Under the pieces are notes generated by a model. That model was not told the origin of the DNA, did not search any database, and was given only the letters and a program-made list of their open reading frames with translations. Source: Gemmatimonadota bacterium (GTDB lineage Bacteria > Gemmatimonadota > Gemmatimonadetes > Gemmatimonadales > GWC2-71-9). From it: 59,811 nucleotides of DNA. How positions within the stretch are numbered: the stretch's first letter is position 1; each line of letters starts with the position of its first letter. Shown here one piece after another: positions 52,751 through 59,811 of the stretch. Location of the stretch: positions 1-59,811 of the forward strand of contig QHUS01000067.1 in assembly GCA_003222035.1 (NCBI GenBank), read 5' to 3'. Made by a program: the position numbers and the translations under genes.

Positions 52751-53983
52751 GTGACCGGTGGTGCGCGCAGGGGGACCGTCGTCGTCGACGTCGGCGGCGT
52801 GAAGGTGGGCGGTGCTCATCCGATCGTCGTCCAGTCGATGACCAACACGGATACGGCCGACGTCGGTGCGACGGCTGCGCAAACACGTGCGCTGCACGAC
52901 GCCGGCAGCGAGCTGGTGCGGGTCACCGTCAACAACGAGGCGGCGGCGGAGGCGGTCCCCGACATCGTGGCCCGCGTGGGCGTTCCCGTCATCGGCGACT
53001 TCCACTATAACGGCCACCTCCTGCTCACGAAGTATCCCAAGTGCGCCGCGGCGCTCGCCAAGTACCGCATCAATCCTGGGAACGTGGGGGCCAAGCGCCG
53101 GGACGAGAATTTCCGCACGATCATCGACGTCGCGCTCACCCACGGCAAGCCGGTGCGGATCGGCGTCAACTGGGGGAGCCTCGACCAGCAGCTCCTCACG
53201 GAAATGATGGATGAAAACGGGCGTCGCTCCGACCCGCTCGACGCGCGCGAGGTCATGATCGAAGCGATGATCGCGAGCGCGACACGCTCGGCCGAGCTGG
53301 CGGAAGAGTGTGGCCTGCCGCACGATCGCATCATCCTGTCGGCGAAGGTCTCGGGCGTCGACGATCTGGTGGATGTGTATCGGCGTCTCGCCCGCCGCTG
53401 CGACTACCCCTTGCACCTCGGCCTGACGGAGGCGGGGATGGGGGCGAAAGGGATCATTGCGAGCACCGCGGCCCTTTCGATCCTGCTCGCGGAGGGCATC
53501 GGCGATACGATCCGCGTGTCGCTCACGCCGCGGCCCGGCGGCGACCGGACCGAGGAAGTGCAGGTGGCGCAGCAGGTGCTCCAGTCGCTCGGCCTCAGGA
53601 GCTTTACGCCGCAGGTCTCGGCGTGTCCCGGCTGCGGGCGCACAACCTCGACCTTCTTCCAGGAGATGGCCGAGGACATCGAGACCCATCTCAAGGAGCG
53701 GATGGCCACGTGGCGCGAGCGTTATGCAGGCGTAGAGACGCTGCGCGTGGCGGTCATGGGGTGCGTCGTGAATGGTCCCGGGGAATCGAAGCACGCGGAC
53801 ATCGGCATCTCGCTGCCAGGGACGTTCGAGGAGCCTAAGGCTCCCGTGTACGTGGACGGCAAGCTCAAGGTGACCCTGAAAGGTGATTCGATCGTCGCCG
53901 ACTTCCTGAAGATCCTCGAGCAGTACGTCGAAACGCGATACGGCGCCTCACGCCCTGTGCCGAGCGACTCGGTGTCTCCCTAA
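52751..53983 (+). CDS. ispG: 4-hydroxy-3-methylbut-2-en-1-yl diphosphate synthase IspG (GcpE)
   Basis: 410 aa from the GTG at 52751. The TIM-barrel N-terminus has [21 protein letters not shown]; the C-terminal [4Fe-4S] domain has the cysteines in [14 protein letters not shown] and [11 protein letters not shown] with the conserved Glu. It reduces ME-cPP to HMBPP in the non-mevalonate isoprenoid pathway, in the cytoplasm. The stop overlaps the convergent csaA-like gene by four bases. Confidence 0.97.
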   Translation: MTGGARRGTVVVDVGGVKVGGAHPIVVQSMTNTDTADVGATAAQTRALHDAGSELVRVTVNNEAAAEAVPDIVARVGVPVIGDFHYNGHLLLTKYPKCAAALAKYRINPGNVGAKRRDENFRTIIDVALTHGKPVRIGVNWGSLDQQLLTEMMDENGRRSDPLDAREVMIEAMIASATRSAELAEECGLPHDRIILSAKVSGVDDLVDVYRRLARRCDYPLHLGLTEAGMGAKGIIASTAALSILLAEGIGDTIRVSLTPRPGGDRTEEVQVAQQVLQSLGLRSFTPQVSACPGCGRTTSTFFQEMAEDIETHLKERMATWRERYAGVETLRVAVMGCVVNGPGESKHADIGISLPGTFEEPKAPVYVDGKLKVTLKGDSIVADFLKILEQYVETRYGASRPVPSDSVSP

Positions 53984-54315
53984 GCGATTCGGCTCCCCAG
54001 CGGCACCTCCCGCTCGGGGTGGACCAACACGATGTCCCCGTCACCCAGCACCACGCCAAGCGTCAGCACTTCGGAGAAAAAGTTCGCAATCTGGCGCGGC
54101 GGGAAGTTTACCACCGCCAGCACCAGCTTTCCTATGAGATCGGCTGTGTCGTAGTACTTGGTGATCTGGGCGCTCGAGGTCTTCACCCCGAGCTCGCCGA
54201 AATCGATGCGCAGCTGGTAGGAAGGCTTCCTGGCTTTGGGGAACTGGTCGGCTTGAACAATGCGGCCGACCCGGACGTCGACCTTCGCGAAATCGTCCCA
54301 GGTGATTTCGGGCAT
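53980..54315 (-). CDS. csaA: tRNA-binding domain protein (CsaA-like)
   Basis: 111 aa OB-fold protein: [30 protein letters not shown] and [24 protein letters not shown] are typical of CsaA and of the C-terminal tRNA-binding domain of MetRS (quoted in outline). About the usual length for CsaA. Reported roles include tRNA binding and a chaperone-like function in protein export. Convergent with ispG, sharing four bases. Confidence 0.93.
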   Translation of the reverse strand: MPEITWDDFAKVDVRVGRIVQADQFPKARKPSYQLRIDFGELGVKTSSAQITKYYDTADLIGKLVLAVVNFPPRQIANFFSEVLTLGVVLGDGDIVLVHPEREVPLGSRIA

Positions 54316-54522
54316 GTCCTAATGTCCCCACCCGACAGCCCCGTGGCAAATTCGGTGCTGCGGCGCCTCTACACAGCGCATCCCACAGACGTAGGCGCTT
54401 CGCGACAGACGATCCCGCGCATGACCGGTACAGCGGTGACTTCGCTCACGCAGCGGCGATGCGACGGCCGCGCGGGACGGACGTGCAAGACAGGCACACC
54501 GGTTGCAGCGCCGATTCGGCGT

Positions 54523-55656
54523 ATGAGGGCCGTACCTAGAAGGAAAGAAGCGACGCCAGTCGTCGCGCTCTCGGCCGCCTTGCTGGCGCTTGGGGTCGCG
54601 TGCCACCTGGATGCTGGCGGCGGCGGCGGTGGGAGTGGCCTCGCATCGGTCGCGCAGTTGCGCAGCGATATGACCACGCCGATCCCCACCGGCGGGTCCA
54701 CGCCGGAGCCGACCATCGTCGTACGGGCCGTGGTGCGCGATACCACCGTCGCAACGCCCCGCGTCGAGGTTGAGATACGGCCCGTCGGCACCGACTTCCA
54801 GGGCCAGCCGAACGCCACAAGCGCTGCGACGCCACGCGGTGAGACCACCCTAGTTCAAGTGAGCGGGTTGCAGGACAATACGGGTTACCACTGGCAAGCG
54901 CGGATGGGGGGTGACACCGCGTGGCAACCCTACGGCGGGAACCCGGAGAGTGCGGCGGATCTCCGCGTCGCCCTTCCGGTCGCCACCAACCACCTCGAGT
55001 TCACCCAGGACCCCACGACGACCACTGCCGGCGCGACCATGGACCCGGTGAAGGTCACGCTCAAGGACGGCCAGGGCAACGTGATCACGGGCTTCACCGG
55101 CAATGTTCACCTCGAGATCGCCCCGAACGCGAACCCGGGCGGGGACAATTTGGCGAGAGATGCGAACGCCGTCGCGGGAGTGGCGACGTTCTCCGACGTG
55201 AAGCTCACCAAGGCAGGCAGCGGGTACCGGCTGGAGGCGACGGCGGACGGTGTCGCTGCGGTCACGAGCGGGTCGTTCGGCGTCAACCCCGGGCGCTGGC
55301 ACTATTCGAAGTTCCTCGTACAGCCGAGTAATACGACGCCGAACCGGCCCATCACGCCTGCTGTGCAGGTGGCGGTGCTGGACGACTGGGGAAACGTCGC
55401 CACGTCGTACCCGTACATCCTCTACGTGCAGATCGCTACGGACGGCAGCCCTGGGCGCAACGCGACTCTGGACCAGAGCGGGAACGGGCGTGCGGCAACC
55501 GCCGGCATCGCGACGTTCGATAACCTGAAGATCGACCAGTTGGGCGTCGGGTATACCCTGGTGGTTGGGGGCACCGAGGCGGCAGCCGCGACGAGCGGGT
55601 CGTTCGACGTCCTCGTCGCGCTTCCGGCTCCGCCCCGAACGGGCGTGACGCCGTAG
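54523..55656 (+). CDS. lipoprotein with bacterial Ig-like repeats
   Basis: About 377 aa from the ATG at 54523; the frame is open upstream to 54019 but that stretch lies over the csaA gene. Signal LSAALLALGVAC with lipobox, then a Gly-rich linker (DAGGGGGGSG), then at least two Ig-like repeats: VKVTLKDGQGNVITGFTGNV...TSGSFGV and VQVAVLDDWGNVATSYP...TSGSFDV. Such domains occur in surface adhesins and in many extracellular lipoproteins. It is convergent with the kinase-TPR gene, seven bases away. Confidence 0.78.
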   Translation: MRAVPRRKEATPVVALSAALLALGVACHLDAGGGGGGSGLASVAQLRSDMTTPIPTGGSTPEPTIVVRAVVRDTTVATPRVEVEIRPVGTDFQGQPNATSAATPRGETTLVQVSGLQDNTGYHWQARMGGDTAWQPYGGNPESAADLRVALPVATNHLEFTQDPTTTTAGATMDPVKVTLKDGQGNVITGFTGNVHLEIAPNANPGGDNLARDANAVAGVATFSDVKLTKAGSGYRLEATADGVAAVTSGSFGVNPGRWHYSKFLVQPSNTTPNRPITPAVQVAVLDDWGNVATSYPYILYVQIATDGSPGRNATLDQSGNGRAATAGIATFDNLKIDQLGVGYTLVVGGTEAAAATSGSFDVLVALPAPPRTGVTP

Positions 55657-55662
55657 AAAGGC

Positions 55663-57910
55663 TCACGAGAGCGCCTGGCCGGAAAGAGCGCTCGCCGTGG
55701 GGAGATCTGCTCCCAGACTCCGGAACGTGGAAGTCGCCGCCTGCCGCTCGAGCTCGGCGTCGTCCGGGCATCCGGTGGCACGATACGCCGCGGCCAGCAG
55801 CGCCCTCGCCGTGGCGGTCTCGTACGGAAGCTGGACCTCCTGCCAGAGCTTGCAGGCGCGCCGCAGGCTGGGGACGGCCCCGTCGGCACGGCCTTCGGCG
55901 AGCAGCACGGCACCGCGCGCTTGAGCCGCGCTCGCGTGCAGCGCCGTCGATCCGTATTCTCGCGCGATCGCTTCCAGCTCCGTGGCGCTGCTCTGGGCCA
56001 GCTCGACCTCCCCCGCCGCGAGCGCGATCTGCACCCGTGCGGGCAGTAGCCGCGCCCTGTCCAGCGATCCCTCCGGTCGGTCGGCGACGGCGCGATCGAT
56101 GAGCCCCCTCGCGGCGTCGACCTTTCCCTCCGCCAGGCGTAGCAGCGCCAGGCCCGGAACCGGCTCCCGGCCCGGCCGCGATGTTGTAGAAGCCCCGGAG
56201 CTCCTGCGAGGCGCGGAGCGCCTCGGTCTCCGCGTCGTTCCACGACCCGCGGAGTCGCATGAGCTCCGCCCGGTGCACCCGACAGATGCCGGGATACCCG
56301 GACCCGGCGTGCGGCTCGCACCAGCGTCGCGCTGCCTCGCTCCATTCGGCCGCTCGCTGATAGTCGGCCAGCTTTTCGCACGTCCCCATCATGTTGCAAT
56401 AGATGCGCCCGGTGACCCTTGGGCCGAGCTCACCGCTTACGGCGGTGGCCATCGCTTCGTCGATCAGCGCCATCCCCTGTGCCAGCTCACCCTTCGAGAC
56501 CAGCATGCGGCCGATGTCGTGCATGGCCAAGGCCTGGAGGTCGCGATCGTGGAAGCGGGTGGCGAGATCGCAGCTCCGTCTGGCCAACCCTAGTGCCTTA
56601 TCGACGTTCCCTTCACTCTCCAAGGCGAGGACCGCGTGGAGCCGGAGCAGCACGCCGTGCTCGAGGCATTCAGGGACGTCCTGCAGCAGCCGCTCCGCGC
56701 GCTTGAGCCAGCCATTCCCGATCGACTTCGCCTGCCTATTAATGAAATCCTCGGCGAGGCGCACGGCGACTATCGCCGCGCGCCGCGGAGTCCCCTGGTC
56801 GATGTACGCCGCGTACGCCCGCTCGTGGGCGGCGATACTGTCGTCCACCCGGCCGATCCACCACGCCGACTCGGCGAGGCGTTCGACGTCCTCCGCGGCG
56901 AGCGCCCGCATCGCTTGGGCGTTGCTGAGCGTCTCGAATGCCTCACGCCAGGAGTGGCGCGAGAACGCGCTCCGCCCGGCTTCCCGCTCCTCCTCCCCCG
57001 CCGGCGTCGCGGCCGTCGGCGCCGCGACGGCGTCGGAGCGAGCCTCCGCGGATGCTCGCAATGCCTCCGCGAACTGATGCGGGGTGGCGAATCGGTCGGC
57101 GGGAGCCCGCGCCAAAGCCTTCGCGATCGCCTGATCCATCGGCACGGGAACCGTCTCCCGCAAGCGCCGGATGGACGGGACCGGGTCGGTGAACCGCTTC
57201 GCGATGATCGCCTGGGCGGTCGGCCCCGTGAACGGCGGCTCCCCGGCGAGCATCTCGTACAGCAGGCAGCCCAAACTGTAGACGTCGCTCCGTCCGTCGA
57301 GTGCGCGCTCGCCCGCTCCTTGCTCGGGGCTCATGTAGGCGGGCGTGCCGAGGACGATCCCCGTCCGCGTGAGCTTCCCCCCTCCGGCCGCATCGATCGC
57401 CCCCGCGATGCCGAAGTCGGCCACGATGGCCTGGCCGTCGGACAGCAGGATGTTTTCAGGCTTGACGTCTCGATGCACGACATCGCGGCTGTGCGCATAG
57501 CTCAGGGCGTTTGCCACTTCGCCGACGATCGTGACGGCATGTTCGATCGGGAGCTGCTTTTCCCGATTCAGCCGCTCACGCAGCGACTCGCCCGCCACGT
57601 ACGGCATGACGTAGTACAGGAAGCCGTCCGCCTCGCCCGAATCGTGCAGCGGTAGGATGTGGGGATGACTGAGGCTGGCGGCGGTTTCGATCTCCCGGAG
57701 AAACCGCTCCCGCCCGAGGGCGGCCGCGAGCTCCGGCGCCAGCACCTTGATCGCGACGGGGCGATGGTGCTTCAGGTCCTGCGCGAGGTAGACCGTTGCC
57801 ATCCCCCCGCGGCCGAGCTCGCGCTCGATGGCGTACCGCCCGCTGAGGGCGGACCGAACCGCGGAGAGCATGTCAGTCACGGGGAACTCGGGCACGAGAG
57901 ACTCCTGCAT
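55663..57910 (-). pseudogene. Ser/Thr protein kinase with TPR region, interrupted by a frameshift
   Basis: The gene starts at the ATG at 57910. The kinase (about residues 20-280) is intact: GRGGMATVYLA, VAIKVLA, HRDVKPENI, DFGIAG, GTPAYMSPEQ. A helical TPR-like region follows. At about 56173-56180 the reading frame changes: GFYNIAAG then continues as noise, while the correct continuation (EPVPGLALLRLAEGK...) sits in the next frame down to the stop at 55663. Deleting one C in GGGCCGGGAG restores a single protein of about 749 aa. Either the 3' part is lost in vivo or this is an assembly or sequencing error; the kinase domain would be made in both cases. Confidence 0.8.
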
Positions 57911-58017
57911 GATAGTGAGCCCCGGGGGTGGGCGGCAGAGGGTCGTGCGCAGCTTTTGGCCTAGCGTCGCGTAACTTCGCCTACGCCGGGCGCACCGCTC
58001 CGCCGTAGTCTGCTGCC

Positions 58018-59553
58018 ATGCTCGCCCGCGTCCGCTCCGCCGCCATCCTCGGGATCGATGCCTACCTCGTGGATGTGGAGACCGACATTGCGAACGGCCT
58101 CCCGACGTTCGCCACCGTCGGGCTGCCACAGGGCGCCGTCAAGGAAGGCCGGGAGCGCGTGTACGCCGCGCTCGCGAACACCGGCTACACCTTCCCCCTG
58201 AAGCGTATCACGGTCAACCTTGCCCCGGCTGACATCCGCAAGGAGGGCTCTGCGTTCGACCTGCCGATCGCCGTGGGGATCCTCGCGGCCACGGAGCAGA
58301 TCTCCGGCGAGCGATTGAACCGCGTGGCGGTGCTGGGTGAGCTGGGCCTGGAAGGGGCGATTCGGCCGGTGCGTGGGGCGCTGCCGGTCGCGCTGGCGGC
58401 GCGCGCCGCCGCGCTCGAGGCCCTGGTGCTGCCGCGTGAGAACCTGGCCGAAGCGGGTGTCGTATCGGGCGTGCGGGTCCTGGGCGCGGGGAGCCTGGCG
58501 GAGCTCGCCGATTTTCTGGACGGCCGGTCGGAGCTGCCGGAGGCGCGGGTCGATCTGGCGGCGCTCCTCGCCGAACGGGCGAAGCACGACGTGGACTTCG
58601 CGGAAGTGAAGGGGCAGGCGCATGCGAAGCGCGCGCTCGAGGTCGCGGCGGCGGGGGGGCACAATATCCTGATGATCGGCCCGCCGGGCAGCGGCAAGAC
58701 GATGCTCGCGCGCCGCCTCCCCACGATTCTCCCCAAGATGAGCCTCGAGGAAGCGCTCGAGACGACGAAGATCCACTCCGTGGCGGGCGTGCTGCCGGTC
58801 GGCGAGTCGCTCGTGGCCCGGCGCCCGTTTCGCGCCCCCCATCATACGATCTCGGATGCCGGGCTGATCGGCGGCGGCTCGTACCCTCGGCCGGGCGAAG
58901 TGAGCCTCGCGCACGGCGGCGTGCTGTTCCTGGACGAGCTGCCCGAGTTCCGCAAGAACGTGCTCGAGGTGCTGCGCCAGCCGATGGAGGACGGCGTCGT
59001 AACCATCGCGCGCGCCGCAATGAGCCTCTCCTATCCGGCGCGCTTCATGCTCGCCGCGGCCATGAATCCGTGCCCCTGCGGCTACTTCGGCGATCCTCAG
59101 CACAATTGCGTCTGCGGGCCCCTCGGCGTGCAGCGCTATCTCGCGCGTGTGTCGGGGCCGTTGCTCGACCGCATCGACATCCATCTCGAGGTGCCGGCCG
59201 TGAAGTACCGGGCGCTCGCCGACCAGGGAGCGGGGGAGCCGAGCGAAGCGATCCGGGAGCGGGTGGACCGGGCGCGCGTGGCGCAGCGCGACCGGTTTGC
59301 CAACCGGGCTGGCGTGTATGCCAACGCGCACATGGCGGCGCGGGACATCCGCGCGTTCTGTCGTGTCTCGGACGGTGCGGACGCCCTGCTACGAACCGCG
59401 ATCACCCGCCTCGCGCTGTCGGCGCGGGCCTATCATCGGATTCTCAAGATCGCCCGCACCATCGCCGACCTCGAGGGCGCGGCGGACCTGCAGCCGAAAC
59501 ACGTCAGCGAGGCGATTCAATACCGCAGCCTGGATCGGAGGGGGCTGGGGTAG
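58018..59553 (+). CDS. comM: YifB/ComM-family magnesium-chelatase-like AAA ATPase
   Basis: 511 aa, full length. N-terminal ChlI-like domain (VGLPQGAVKEGRERV, IRKEGSAFDLPIAVG), Walker A IGPPGSGKTMLARR at about residue 220, Walker B VLFLDELPEF, a zinc-type Cys segment CPCGYFGDPQHNCVC and the C-terminal Mg_chelatase_C part. ComM-type proteins act as branch-migration helicases in natural transformation and recombination. Divergent from the kinase-TPR gene by about 107 bp. No competence genes are visible in the window. Confidence 0.95.
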   Translation: MLARVRSAAILGIDAYLVDVETDIANGLPTFATVGLPQGAVKEGRERVYAALANTGYTFPLKRITVNLAPADIRKEGSAFDLPIAVGILAATEQISGERLNRVAVLGELGLEGAIRPVRGALPVALAARAAALEALVLPRENLAEAGVVSGVRVLGAGSLAELADFLDGRSELPEARVDLAALLAERAKHDVDFAEVKGQAHAKRALEVAAAGGHNILMIGPPGSGKTMLARRLPTILPKMSLEEALETTKIHSVAGVLPVGESLVARRPFRAPHHTISDAGLIGGGSYPRPGEVSLAHGGVLFLDELPEFRKNVLEVLRQPMEDGVVTIARAAMSLSYPARFMLAAAMNPCPCGYFGDPQHNCVCGPLGVQRYLARVSGPLLDRIDIHLEVPAVKYRALADQGAGEPSEAIRERVDRARVAQRDRFANRAGVYANAHMAARDIRAFCRVSDGADALLRTAITRLALSARAYHRILKIARTIADLEGAADLQPKHVSEAIQYRSLDRRGLG

Positions 59554-59740
59554 GGCGAGGCACGTCCTCCGCGCAGGGCGGCGGTGGCGCTCTCGCGATT
59601 GGGCTTGCTGCCCGATACCTGGGTGAGAGACATACAGACGTGCCTGGACCAGTGAACACCAGTCCGCCTATGGTGACTAACGTGGGAACTGTCTTTTGTG
59701 GGCTCCGCTAGGCAGCGGACCAGCGCATCGTCCGCAGCCG
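59554..59740. other. intergenic region after comM
   Basis: No supported gene. The frames open here belong to no recognised protein, and no hairpin with a T-run was found. Confidence 0.5.
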
Positions 59741-59811
59741 CTACCAGCGGAGCTTGGTTGGAAAATATTCCGAAATCAATTCGCTATAGAAAGGCCGCAA
59801 TTGCTCGACAT
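59741..59811 (-). CDS. possible C-terminus of a gene entering from the right edge
   Basis: On the minus strand the last 23 codons before a TAG at 59743-59741 read VEQLRPFYSELISEYFPTK and then LRW. This is unusually protein-like and lower in GC than the flanks. Too short to assign to a family. Confidence 0.3.
   Translation of the reverse strand, partial: VEQLRPFYSELISEYFPTKLRW

Overview
High-GC (about 67-70%) bacterial chromosome segment. No rRNA, tRNA, CRISPR array, insertion sequence or phage module was recognised. The gene content (MacB/FtsX-type exporters with TolC, BamA-like and other outer-membrane barrels, DUF4136 lipoproteins, Pal, a bacillithiol-type deacetylase, FixL/FixJ-like signalling, Ser/Thr kinase-TPR, IspG) indicates a Gram-negative with an outer membrane. 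I think Gemmatimonadota or a near relative is most likely; that placement is inference from gene families, not phylogeny.

Layout. (1) 1-4932: a PLP D-amino-acid enzyme (runs off the left edge) next to an M24 peptidase, a YvlD-like membrane protein, two small lipoproteins, a divergent cyclase-family enzyme and a DUF2784 protein. (2) 4957-8749: three tandem paralogous lipoproteins with strong terminators; two of them share an upstream element resembling an ECF-sigma promoter. (3) 8870-24476: one long minus-strand run, read creatininase-like, unknown exported protein, TolC, adaptor, ABC ATPase, six MacB-like permeases (three B/A pairs), BshB1-like deacetylase, cysteine desulfurase, MnmA. (4) 24540-30440: a multi-membrane protein and an NtrY-like kinase that look like one gene split by a frame change, then an outer-membrane barrel and a lipoprotein. 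(5) 30456-52697: an envelope and signalling region with about a dozen genes or operons: a glycine-zipper protein, several beta-barrels, two DUF4136 lipoproteins, Pal, an HdeD-like operon, a PI-PLC-domain membrane protein, a small helical periplasmic protein, a BamA-like barrel, three FixL-type histidine kinases (two with MASE1 sensor domains) and three response regulators, one of them a FixJ/LuxR-type DNA-binding protein. (6) 52751-59811: IspG, CsaA, an Ig-repeat lipoprotein, a frameshifted Ser/Thr kinase-TPR gene, YifB/ComM and a possible gene end on the right edge.

The main discovery candidate lies in region 5. Nearly every transcription unit there has a 16-bp palindrome of form TTGN(A/C)CC-N3-GGNCAA (either orientation) upstream of its start codon, at about 59-63 bp in seven cases and 35-88 bp in the others. 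The same element precedes the kinase/regulator operons themselves. I infer a self-regulated envelope regulon controlled by the local FixJ-type regulator, with the MASE1 kinases as sensors. I did not notice this element in the first 30 kb or after 52 kb, but that was a read by eye and not a computed scan.
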